Source: Sphingomonas kaistensis (lineage in GTDB: Bacteria > Pseudomonadota > Alphaproteobacteria > Sphingomonadales > Sphingomonadaceae). Taken from it: 64,000 nt of DNA. A program made the translations under genes and the position numbers. Below, piece after piece: positions 47,634 through 55,595 of this stretch. Numbering within the stretch: the first letter of the stretch is position 1; each line of letters begins with the position of its first letter. The DNA is taken from contig NZ_CP145607.1 of assembly GCF_036884275.1 (NCBI RefSeq), positions 2,405,001-2,469,000 of the forward strand, written 5' to 3'. Under the pieces are notes generated by a model, which saw nothing but the letters and a program-made list of their open reading frames with translations, was not told the DNA's origin and did no database searches.

Positions 47634-49214
47634 TTATTCGGCCGCGGTCAGTTCATCGTTCGCGGCCGGCGGAGCGAGCTTGGTCAGCGGGCGCGGGGCG
47701 ACTTCGACCAGCGGGGGCGAGGCGATCTCCTTGTTGCTGCCCGAGCCGAGGCCCTCGAAGCGTTTGGCCTGCGTGAAGACCTGGGTTTCAAGGCTGCCGA
47801 CCATCTTGTTGTAGGCGTCGTTCGCGGTCGCGAGATTGCGGCCCATGCGGACCACATGCTCGGCCATGGTGGCGATGCGGCTGTGGAGTTCCTTGCCGAG
47901 CGCGGCGATGACTTCGGCCTGTTCGGTGATCTTTTCCTGCCGCCACACGCTGGCGACGGTGCGGGCGATGGCGACGAGGTTGGTAGGGGTGGCGAGCAGC
48001 ACGCGGCGTTCGAATGCCCAGTCCCACAATTGCGGGTCCTGTTCGAGCGCGGCGGTGAGGAAATGTTCGCCCGGGATATACATGATGACATAGTCGGCCG
48101 CCTCGCCGAACTGCGCCCAATAATCCTTCGAGCCGAGCGCCTGCGCATGGTTGCGGATCGAGGCAACATGCGCCTTGAAGCAAAGCTGACGCTTCTCGTC
48201 ATCGACCTCGTCGCAGGCGTCGAGAAAGGCGTTCAGCGAGCATTTGGCGTCGATCACCAGCTTGCGGTTGCTGGGCAGGTTGACGACCACGTCGGGTCGC
48301 AGGCGCCCGTCGGCGGTGTCGAGGCTGACTTCCATTTCGAAGTCGATGCCTTCGGTGAGCCCGGCCTGGACCAGCACGTTGCGGAGCGACTGTTCGCCCC
48401 ACCGGCCGCGCGCCTTGGGGCTCGAGCGTAGTGCATTAACGAGATTGCGGGTCTCGTCGCGGACCTGCCCATTGTCCTTGCGCAGTTCGCCGAGCACGCC
48501 GCGGAGTTCGCCATAGCTGTCCTTGCGCTCGGCCTCGACGCGCTGGAGGCCTTCCTCGTAGCGCTTGAGCGTGTCGGACACGGGCTGGAGCAAGGTCTGG
48601 AGCTTGGCCTGGCTTTCGCGGTCGGCCTTGTGCAGCCGCTCGTCGGCCTTGGCGAGGAAGTCGGTCTGGGCTTTTTCGAGCAATTTGTCGCCGACGTCGC
48701 GGAACTGGGTGATGAGCTCGTCGCGCGATTTGCGGAGGTCGGTGAGGCGATCCTCGAAGCTCTTCACCTCGGTCTCGAGCCCGGCCTTTGCGCGGCGGGC
48801 TTCGTCGCGTTCGGCGGTGCGCTGGTCGAGCAGGCGCTCGGCCTCGGCGAGGCGGGCGAGGCGTTCCTCGGCTCCCGCGAGCGCACCGCGCAGCGTGCCG
48901 GCTTCTTGCTGAAGCGCGCGGTGACGGGCGTCGAGATCGGCATGAAGGTCGGTGATGACGCGTGCCGCCGACAGGTCGGACGCGACGCGGTCGCGTTCCT
49001 CGGTGACGGCCTTGAGGCTTTCTTCGGTCAGGCGGAGGCGGCCCGCCTGTTCGGACGCGACGGCGTGATCGCGCTCGAGGATGGCGAGGCGGTCGCGGGC
49101 GGCTTTGGCTTCCCCTTGCGCGGCGGCGGCCGGGCGCGAGCCGAGGAACCAGCCGAGCAGGGTAGCAACCACCGCGACGGCCCCTACCAGCAGTGCAACC
49201 ATCAACGCGTCCAC
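47634..49214 (-). CDS. rmuC: DNA recombination protein RmuC
   Basis: 526 residues. N-terminal membrane helix (VALLVGAVAVVATLLGWFLG), ~200 residues of coiled coil, then the RmuC nuclease-like domain (~250–440) with RGRWGEQSLRNVL, VIDAKCSL and YVIMYIPGEHFL. RmuC limits inversions at short inverted repeats in E. coli; its chemistry is unproven. It is divergent from the SDR gene. Confidence 0.92.
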   Translation of the reverse strand: MDALMVALLVGAVAVVATLLGWFLGSRPAAAAQGEAKAARDRLAILERDHAVASEQAGRLRLTEESLKAVTEERDRVASDLSAARVITDLHADLDARHRALQQEAGTLRGALAGAEERLARLAEAERLLDQRTAERDEARRAKAGLETEVKSFEDRLTDLRKSRDELITQFRDVGDKLLEKAQTDFLAKADERLHKADRESQAKLQTLLQPVSDTLKRYEEGLQRVEAERKDSYGELRGVLGELRKDNGQVRDETRNLVNALRSSPKARGRWGEQSLRNVLVQAGLTEGIDFEMEVSLDTADGRLRPDVVVNLPSNRKLVIDAKCSLNAFLDACDEVDDEKRQLCFKAHVASIRNHAQALGSKDYWAQFGEAADYVIMYIPGEHFLTAALEQDPQLWDWAFERRVLLATPTNLVAIARTVASVWRQEKITEQAEVIAALGKELHSRIATMAEHVVRMGRNLATANDAYNKMVGSLETQVFTQAKRFEGLGSGSNKEIASPPLVEVAPRPLTKLAPPAANDELTAAE

Positions 49215-49335
49215 GACTCATCCCCGCTGTCAGTAAAGAGAACAGAGGTAGAACTAACGGGCTTGGAGCCGCGGCACAATGACTTGGGAGCCGGCGACTT
49301 GGCCGGGGGCGACGGCTCGGCTAGGGCGCGCGGCC

Positions 49336-50040
49336 ATGAGCATGTTCGAAGGCCGCCTCGCCCTTGTCACCGGAGCCAGCCGCGGGATCGGCGCGGCGAT
49401 CGCCGAAGCGCTGGCGCGCGAGGGCGCGCATGTCATCCTGACCGCGCGGACCGCCGCCGGGCTGGAAGCGGTGGAGGAACGGATTCATGCGGCGGGCGGG
49501 ACCGCGACCATCGCCCCGCTCGATCTCACCAAGGCCGAGGATATCGGCAAGCTGGCGCAGGCGATTTCGGGGCGGTGGCAGAAGCTGGACCTGCTGGTTC
49601 TGAACGCGGGTACGCTGGGCAGCCTCACCCCGGTCGAGCATATCGACGTCAAGGAATATACGCGGCTGATCAATTTGAACCTGCTGGCGCCACAGGCGCT
49701 GCTGGCGGCGTTCGATCCGATGCTGAAGGCGTCGGACAAGGCCGAGGTGGTGGGCGTGACGAGCAGCGTCGGCGCGACCCCCCGCGCGTTCTGGGGCGCT
49801 TATGGGTCGAGCAAGGCGGCGCTGGAGACGTTGCTCGGCGCTTATGCCGACGAGACGGCGTTTTCGGGCAAGCTCAGGGTGACGGTGCTCGACCCGGGCG
49901 CGACGCGGACGCAGATGCGGGCCAAGGCGTTTCCGGGCGAGGATCCGGCGGACGTGAAGGCGCCCGAGGTAGTGGCCGAGCGGCTGGTGCAGTTGCTGGG
50001 CGAAGAGCGCGAGAGCGGTGCCAAGGTGCGGGTGGATTAG
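49336..50040 (+). CDS. Short-chain dehydrogenase/reductase
   Basis: 234 residues. Cofactor motif TGASRGIG (~13–20), NAG near 90, catalytic Ser (VTSSVG) and YGSSK (Tyr/Lys). It resembles the YciK/FabG-like group; substrate not inferable. ATGs at 49336 and 49342 both fit. It is followed by the inverted repeat pair that separates it from cfa. Confidence 0.88.
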   Translation: MSMFEGRLALVTGASRGIGAAIAEALAREGAHVILTARTAAGLEAVEERIHAAGGTATIAPLDLTKAEDIGKLAQAISGRWQKLDLLVLNAGTLGSLTPVEHIDVKEYTRLINLNLLAPQALLAAFDPMLKASDKAEVVGVTSSVGATPRAFWGAYGSSKAALETLLGAYADETAFSGKLRVTVLDPGATRTQMRAKAFPGEDPADVKAPEVVAERLVQLLGEERESGAKVRVD

Positions 50041-50048
50041 ATTTATTG

Positions 50049-50128
50049 CGTCGTCCCGGCGGAGGCCAGGACCTCGGTCGGTATGGCGCCTTTGCCGCCT
50101 GAGGTCCCGGCCTGCGCCGGGACGACGG
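50049..50128. repeat. Inverted pair of the palindromic repeat
   Basis: Copy 2 (50049–50075, minus orientation, slightly diverged) and copy 3 (50100–50128, plus orientation) face each other across ~24 bases, like a small BIME. The pair sits exactly between the converging SDR and cfa genes and can form a long hairpin. Confidence 0.7.
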
Positions 50129-50129
50129 C

Positions 50130-51377
50130 TTAGGCTTTGACTAGTGTGACCTGGGCGACGTCGATGCCGCCGCCGCGAAATCCGCCTTCGCAATACATCA
50201 GATAATAGCGCCACAAGTCGTGGAATTCGGGGCTGAAGTCGGCGAGGCGGCCGGCTGCCACTGCTTCGTCGTAGGTGGTGCGCCAGCGCTTCAGCGTCTT
50301 GGCATAGTCGAGCCCGAAGGCGTGGGGCTCGTGCCAGGCGAGGCCGCGCTCTTGTGCCAGGGCGCGGAAGCGGGGTTCGTGGAGCAGCATGCCGCCGGGG
50401 AAGATGTAGGTTTGGATGAAGTCGGCGCTGGCGGCGTAGGCGTCGAACAGTTCGGGGCGGATGGTGATAGATTGCAGCGCGGCGCGGCCGCCAGGGCGGA
50501 GGTTGGCGGCGATGGCGTCGAGATAGGTCGGCCACCAGCGCTGGCCGACCGCTTCGACCATTTCGACCGAGGCGACGGCGTCGTAGCGGCCGCGGTGGTC
50601 GCGATAGTCTTCGAGGCGGATGGTGATGCGGTCGGCAAGGCCTTCGGCGGCGATGCGCTGCTGCGCCCAGGCCTGCTGCTCGGTCGAGAGGGTGAGGCCG
50701 GTGACGCGGGCACCGCGCCTGGCGGCGGCGATGGCGAGGCCGCCCCAGCCGCAGCCGACTTCGAGCAGCGTCGAATCTTCAGTGAGGTTCAGGCGATTGA
50801 GGATGGCGTCGATCTTGGCGTGCTGGGCGGCTTCGAGCGTGGCTTCGGGCGAGCGGAATAGGGCGCTCGAGTAGCTCATGCTGGGGTCGAGCCAGGCGGC
50901 GTAGAAGTCGTTGCCGAGGTCGTAATGGGCGGCAATGTTGCGGCGGGCCTGGCCCGGTGCGTTGTCACGCCAGTGATGGGCGAGCCAGTTGACGAGGCGG
51001 AACGGGCCTTTGGCGCGAGCGGTGCCGGCGAGGCTGACGGCGTTGCGCATGAAGAGGTCGAACAGGGGCACCGGGTCGGGCGAGGACCATTCGCCGTTCG
51101 CCCACGCCTTGTACCAGCCGACGCTGCCGCTGGTGGCGAGGCGGACCAGCGCGCGCCAGCTGTGGAGCGTCACCACCGGCTCGGGCCCGGGGGCGTGGAA
51201 GCCGATCCGGCGGGCGGTGCCGTCGGGCAGCGTGCCGTGGATGCCGCCTTCGCGCAGCCGCTCGTGGAGCTGGTCGAGGATCCGGGCGAAGGCTGGGGCC
51301 AAGAAGCGGCCGAGCAGGCCGGCGCCGGTGACGAAGCTGCGGTCGGCGTTGAGGAGGTGCGAACCGCGGGTGGCCAT
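50130..51377 (-). CDS. cfa: Cyclopropane-fatty-acyl-phospholipid synthase
   Basis: 415 residues. N-terminal lipid-binding domain, then the SAM fold with LEVGCGWGGLAIAAARRGARVTG (cut here as VGCGWGGLA), the bicarbonate-site region and the conserved Cys in YYLMYCEGGF. It adds a methylene bridge to unsaturated acyl chains in membrane phospholipid, often for acid or stationary-phase tolerance. It is next to a photolyase, a common pairing in proteobacteria. Confidence 0.93.
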   Translation of the reverse strand: MATRGSHLLNADRSFVTGAGLLGRFLAPAFARILDQLHERLREGGIHGTLPDGTARRIGFHAPGPEPVVTLHSWRALVRLATSGSVGWYKAWANGEWSSPDPVPLFDLFMRNAVSLAGTARAKGPFRLVNWLAHHWRDNAPGQARRNIAAHYDLGNDFYAAWLDPSMSYSSALFRSPEATLEAAQHAKIDAILNRLNLTEDSTLLEVGCGWGGLAIAAARRGARVTGLTLSTEQQAWAQQRIAAEGLADRITIRLEDYRDHRGRYDAVASVEMVEAVGQRWWPTYLDAIAANLRPGGRAALQSITIRPELFDAYAASADFIQTYIFPGGMLLHEPRFRALAQERGLAWHEPHAFGLDYAKTLKRWRTTYDEAVAAGRLADFSPEFHDLWRYYLMYCEGGFRGGGIDVAQVTLVKA

Positions 51378-51392
51378 GCCGGCTTCTTAGCG

Positions 51393-52745
51393 TCAGGAGG
51401 CGCGCTTGCGAAAGGCCTCCAGCGCGCGTTCGCGGGCTTCCTTGTGGCCGATCAGCGGCTCGGGGTAGTCGGGCGGTGCGGCTCCCCTGCCCCACGGATC
51501 GTGAATGTCGGCGTCGGACAGATGCGCGAGTTCGGGCACCCAGCGACGGATATAATCGGCGGCGTCGAATTTCTCGCTTTGGGTGAGCGGGGCCATGATG
51601 CGGTAGAAGGGTTGGCTGTCGAAGCCGGTGCCGGCGACCCATTGCCAGTTCTGGCTGTTGTTGGCGTAATCGGCGTCGACCAGGCAGTCCCAGAACCAGT
51701 CGGCGCCGCGCCACCAGTCGATCAGCAGGTGCTTGCACAGGAAGCTGGCGGTGACGAGGCGCGCGCGATTGTGCATCCATCCGCTTTCCCACAATTGCCG
51801 CATGCCGGCGTCGACGAGCGGATAGCCGGTGCGGCCGCGGGTCCAGGCGGTAAAGTCGGAGTCGGCGGCTTTGCCGTGGCGGGTGGTAAGGCCAAGCGGA
51901 CGCTGCGATTCCTTGCCGATGAGGGGATCGGCGAGGGTCATCGAACGGCTGAAATCGCGCCAGGCGAGCTCGCGGTGGAATTTCTCCCCGCCTTTGCGAC
52001 CCAGTGCGTGCCAGACCTGGCGGGGGCTGAGTTCGCCGTGGTGGAGGTGGGGCGACAATCGGCTGGTGGCGTCTTCGGCGGGAAGGTCGCGGTGGGCCGC
52101 GTAGTCCGAGGCGTGATCGACGAAGTGGCGGAGTTGCTTGGCCGCGCCTTGCGTGCCGGGGGTCCAGTCGGTGAAGCCGGTCGACCAGTCGGGCTTGGTC
52201 GGCAGGAGGTCCAGGTCGGCGAGCTTGTCGCTTTTGGGGAGTTTGGACGGCTTGGTCAGCTTGGGTGCCGGCAGCGGCTCCGGCGGCGGGAAATGGGTTT
52301 CGAGCGCGCGGTAGAACGGGCCGAAGATTTTGAACGGTTTTTTGGACCCTGAGCAGATGGCGCTGGGCTCATGAAGCACGTCGCCGTCGTGGAGGATGAC
52401 GAAATCGCCATGCTCGCATTCGGCTTCGCGCCACCAGGGTTCGTACTGGCGGATGGCGTGGACGCCGCCGGCGCCGAGCTCCTTGGCGACGTCGCGCACC
52501 ACCTTTGACGAGCGGCCGCGGCGGAGGATCAGGGTGGAACCGAGCTTGTCGAGTTCCTGCGCCAGCGCGTCGAGGCTGTGATGCAGCCACCAGCGCTGGG
52601 CGCCGCCGATCTTCCAGCGGCCGGGGGTTTCGTCGTCGAGGACGTAGAGGCCGACCACCGGCCCCTGTTCGGCGGCGGCGATCAAAGCGGGGTGGTCGGC
52701 GGTGCGGAGGTCCTGACGGAACCAGACGAGTTGGGGGGCGGCCAT
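51393..52745 (-). CDS. phrB: Deoxyribodipyrimidine photolyase (class I)
   Basis: 450 residues. N-terminal antenna-cofactor Rossmann domain (LVWFRQDLRTADHPAL) and C-terminal FAD-binding helical domain with GYPLVDAGMRQLWESGWMHNR (cut here as MRQLWESGWMHNR), NWQWVAGTG and RWVPEL. The Trp electron-transfer chain positions look kept. It repairs cyclobutane pyrimidine dimers using blue light. The 15-base gap to cfa suggests cotranscription. Confidence 0.94.
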   Translation of the reverse strand: MAAPQLVWFRQDLRTADHPALIAAAEQGPVVGLYVLDDETPGRWKIGGAQRWWLHHSLDALAQELDKLGSTLILRRGRSSKVVRDVAKELGAGGVHAIRQYEPWWREAECEHGDFVILHDGDVLHEPSAICSGSKKPFKIFGPFYRALETHFPPPEPLPAPKLTKPSKLPKSDKLADLDLLPTKPDWSTGFTDWTPGTQGAAKQLRHFVDHASDYAAHRDLPAEDATSRLSPHLHHGELSPRQVWHALGRKGGEKFHRELAWRDFSRSMTLADPLIGKESQRPLGLTTRHGKAADSDFTAWTRGRTGYPLVDAGMRQLWESGWMHNRARLVTASFLCKHLLIDWWRGADWFWDCLVDADYANNSQNWQWVAGTGFDSQPFYRIMAPLTQSEKFDAADYIRRWVPELAHLSDADIHDPWGRGAAPPDYPEPLIGHKEARERALEAFRKRAS

Positions 52746-52778
52746 GCTTCGCTCAACGCGCTCGCTGGCCCAAAGGCA

Positions 52779-53750
52779 CTATGGCTCTGAGGGCAGGTCG
52801 AGCGGGATCTGGAAGCTGGCTGAAGGCGCGCGGCGGCGGATGGCGGCGGGAACGCTCTTGTCGTCGAGCGCGCGATAATAGCGCTGGTCGGTGAGGACCG
52901 GGCGGCCGGCGACCTCGACCACGATGGGCATGCGCGACCAGTAGAGGAAGGAGCGGACCTGGCGGCTCGTCGCGCGGGCGCGGAGAAAGCGCGTGTCGTC
53001 GAGATTGAGCGGCCGGGTTTCGGGGTTGAGACTGAGGCCGGTTCCGGGCGCGAAGTTGCCACTGCCCCAGATGCTGTCGCTGCGCCACGCCATGGTGCGG
53101 TTCCAGAAGGCGAAGGGCGGCGGGCTGGCGACGGCGAGGCGCGGCTGGATCCCGCGCTGGCGGAGCGCGGCGGCGAGGGTTCGCTCGGCATGCGCGCTCC
53201 AGGCGACGTTGGCGGCGATGTAGAGGAGCAGGATGCCACCTGCGATCTGCGCCGGGCGGCCGGTGTGCGCCCCTCCCCGCTTGCCACGCCGGACCGACAG
53301 CCAGATGCCGAGCCCCAGGATGATCCAGTAAACCCAGTCGATGATGAAAATGGCGTTGGCCGAATACCAGCGGTCACCGAGCGGCGCGAAGAAGGCGACG
53401 GCGTAGGTCGTCAGCCAGTCGAGAAACGGGTGGCTGATCACCGCCAGCAGGGTGACGAGAAAGAGCGGCCAGGCGCGAAACGGCGTGGTGCCCGGCTTGG
53501 CGGGCTTGAGGCGGTCGACCAGCCACAGCAGCGCGACGGTGCCGGCGGCCATGACCGGCAGGCCGAACAGCGCGTGGGTCGGTCCGCGGTGAAAGGCGAT
53601 GTAGTCGACCGGCAGGAAGAAGGGCACGATGAAATCGATGTCGGGGGCGTTGGCGCCTAGGATACAGCCGGCGAGCGCGAAGCGGCTGGCGCGCTTCAGG
53701 CCCATCTGCCCGAGCAGGGCACCGGCAAGGCTGTGGGTAAGATTGTCCAT
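52779..53750 (-). CDS. YdjM-type membrane-bound metal-dependent hydrolase
   Basis: 323 residues. N-terminal DNLTHSLAGALLG, GANAPDIDF and HRGPTHALFG with HPFLDWL later: the His/Asp metal-site pattern of the DUF457/YdjM family, set among five or so membrane helices; the C-terminal ~120 residues are a soluble periplasmic-like domain. The substrate is unknown; in E. coli YdjM is LexA-controlled. It directly abuts the spermidine-synthase-like gene (stop and start adjacent). Confidence 0.88.
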   Translation of the reverse strand: MDNLTHSLAGALLGQMGLKRASRFALAGCILGANAPDIDFIVPFFLPVDYIAFHRGPTHALFGLPVMAAGTVALLWLVDRLKPAKPGTTPFRAWPLFLVTLLAVISHPFLDWLTTYAVAFFAPLGDRWYSANAIFIIDWVYWIILGLGIWLSVRRGKRGGAHTGRPAQIAGGILLLYIAANVAWSAHAERTLAAALRQRGIQPRLAVASPPPFAFWNRTMAWRSDSIWGSGNFAPGTGLSLNPETRPLNLDDTRFLRARATSRQVRSFLYWSRMPIVVEVAGRPVLTDQRYYRALDDKSVPAAIRRRAPSASFQIPLDLPSEP

Positions 53751-54416
53751 CTAGCGGCGGGAAGCGAACCAGATGAAATGGTGCGGGCCCTTGCCGTTGG
53801 ACCGGCCGCGCACGTCCTGTTCCTCGACCCGGAAGCCGGCCTGCAGCAGGGTCTTGCTGAACTGCGCATCGGATCCCGCCGACCAGATGGCGAGTACGCC
53901 GCCCGGCTTCAGCGCCGTCTTGATGGTCGCCAGGCCGCTCGGTTCGTACAGCCACTGGTTGGCGGCGCGGACGAGCGCGTCGGGGCCGTTGTCGACATCG
54001 AGCAGGATCGCGTCCCATCCGCCTTCGCGGATCGGATCGGCGACATCGCCCATGTGGATGCGGGTCCGTTTGTCGGCGAGACCGGCGGCGTTGAGCGCTT
54101 CCATCGGGCCCTTGGCCCAATCCATGATCTCCGGCACCAATTCGGCGACGGTAACCTCCGCGTCGGCGGGAAGCGCTTTCAACGCGGCGCGCAGGGTGAA
54201 GCCCATGCCGTAGCCGCCGATCAGCCAGCGCTGCCGGGGCTTGGTGCCGAGCCGCTGCGCCGTCAGCGTCGCGAGCGCTTCTTCGGAGCCGCTCATGCGG
54301 GTCGACATGAGCTCGGTCCGTTCGAGCAGGATCATGTGATCCTCGCCGCGACGATAGAGGCGCATTTCGTCGCCTCCGGGAATCTGGGCGGTGGCGAGGA
54401 GTTCACGGGGATTCAT
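53751..54416 (-). CDS. Spermidine-synthase-like methyltransferase-fold protein
   Basis: 221 residues, shorter than SpeE. The Rossmann core shows WLIGGYGMGFTLRAAL (nucleotide loop), VAELVPEIMDW and LLDVDNGPDALV, the order of SpeE-type proteins, but the N-terminal beta barrel is small. Polyamine aminopropyl transfer is possible but unproven; some relatives are plain SAM-binding proteins of unknown role. Confidence 0.82.
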   Translation of the reverse strand: MNPRELLATAQIPGGDEMRLYRRGEDHMILLERTELMSTRMSGSEEALATLTAQRLGTKPRQRWLIGGYGMGFTLRAALKALPADAEVTVAELVPEIMDWAKGPMEALNAAGLADKRTRIHMGDVADPIREGGWDAILLDVDNGPDALVRAANQWLYEPSGLATIKTALKPGGVLAIWSAGSDAQFSKTLLQAGFRVEEQDVRGRSNGKGPHHFIWFASRR

Positions 54417-54491
54417 CGGACAAATGCTCCGGCGAGGGCCGCAGCCGATGCCTGTTCAATGGTGTTGTGGTCTCGGCCGTGGCCAAGCGGC

Positions 54492-55511
54492 CTATTCGGC
54501 GCGGGGTTCTTTTTCGACCATCCAGCTCTGGCCCTTGCCGACCAGGCTCTGGAGGTCGGGTTTCTTGCCGGCCGCAGCGGTCTCGTTCTGCTGGATGACC
54601 GAGGCTTCGAAGGTCGGGGCGGGATCGTCGTAGATCACGCCCAACGCGACCGGGAAACCGACCGGGGGCATTTCGACCAGCATGTGCGCGAGGGTGCGAT
54701 TGCGGACATTGTGGATGAGGACCGACGGATCGTCACCCGCCACCACCTTGAGGCTCAGCGTATCGGTGTCGAGCGCGATGCCCTTGGTGCCGCCGGCGAA
54801 CAGCATCGCCTCGCCATGCTTCAGCCACAGCTGCATCTCGCTTGCGACATCGCGGGCGGTGAAGGGGGCGAAGACGTCGTCGTTGTAGACGACGCAATTC
54901 TGGAAGATCTCGATGAAGGCGGTGCCCTTGTGGGCGTGGGCGGCTTTCAGCACGTCGGGGAGCGACTTGTGGACGTCGATCCCGCGCGCGACGAAGCGGG
55001 CGCCGGCGCCGAGTGCGAAGGCGCAGGGGCGCGCAGGCGTGTCGACCGAGCCGAACGGGGTCGACGGGCTGCGGGTGCCGACGCGGCTGGTCGGCGAATA
55101 TTGGCCCTTGGTCAGGCCGTAGATCTCGTTGTTGAACAGCAGCACCTGACAATCGAGATTGCGGCGCAACAGGTGCATGGTGTGGTTGCCGCCGATGCTG
55201 AGGGCGTCGCCGTCACCGGTGATGATCCACACATCGAGGTCGGGGTTGGCGAGCTTGACCCCCGTCGCCACCGCCGGCGCGCGGCCGTGGATGGTGTGGA
55301 AACCGTAGGTCTCCATGTAATAAGGAAAACGGCTGGAGCAGCCGATGCCCGAGACGAACACGGTCTTTTCGCGCGCGACGCCGAGGTCGGGCATGGTCCG
55401 CTGCACGGCTTTCAGCACCGCATAATCGCCGCAGCCCGGGCACCAGCGCACTTCCTGGTCGGACGCCCAGTCCTTGGCGGTGGTCTTCTCGATGGGGGTT
55501 GGAGCGTTCAT
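54492..55511 (-). CDS. korB: 2-oxoacid:ferredoxin oxidoreductase beta subunit (2-oxoglutarate type)
   Basis: 339 residues. Thiamine-diphosphate domain with VRWCPGCGDYAVLKAV and GDGDALSIGGNH…N.EIYGLTKGQYSPTS (Mg/TPP binding), plus the Cys pair in WCPGC and GIGCSSRF for an iron–sulfur cluster. It works with the alpha subunit to decarboxylate 2-oxoglutarate to succinyl-CoA with ferredoxin as acceptor. It is separated from korA by a 26-residue membrane ORF. Confidence 0.92.
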   Translation of the reverse strand: MNAPTPIEKTTAKDWASDQEVRWCPGCGDYAVLKAVQRTMPDLGVAREKTVFVSGIGCSSRFPYYMETYGFHTIHGRAPAVATGVKLANPDLDVWIITGDGDALSIGGNHTMHLLRRNLDCQVLLFNNEIYGLTKGQYSPTSRVGTRSPSTPFGSVDTPARPCAFALGAGARFVARGIDVHKSLPDVLKAAHAHKGTAFIEIFQNCVVYNDDVFAPFTARDVASEMQLWLKHGEAMLFAGGTKGIALDTDTLSLKVVAGDDPSVLIHNVRNRTLAHMLVEMPPVGFPVALGVIYDDPAPTFEASVIQQNETAAAGKKPDLQSLVGKGQSWMVEKEPRAE

Positions 55512-55514
55512 GGG

Positions 55515-55595
55515 TCAGCGTCCGTAGAAGAGGTAGATCATGCCGAGCACCAGGATCAGCATGGCGATGTAAGGGACCGGGTTGATCGGCTTCAT
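55515..55595 (-). CDS. 26-residue membrane microprotein between korA and korB
   Basis: A complete frame: Met-Lys-Pro-Ile-Asn-Pro lead, then an uninterrupted hydrophobic helix (YIAMLILVLGMIYLFY) and Gly-Arg end. Its ATG overlaps the korA stop by one base (TGATG), it has a GAGGTC ribosome site 6 bases upstream, and its stop is 3 bases before the korB start. It is too short for routine gene callers. The topology is probably a single inner-membrane helix with the Lys end in the cytoplasm. It may tether KorAB to the membrane; function unknown. Confidence 0.75.
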   Translation of the reverse strand: MKPINPVPYIAMLILVLGMIYLFYGR

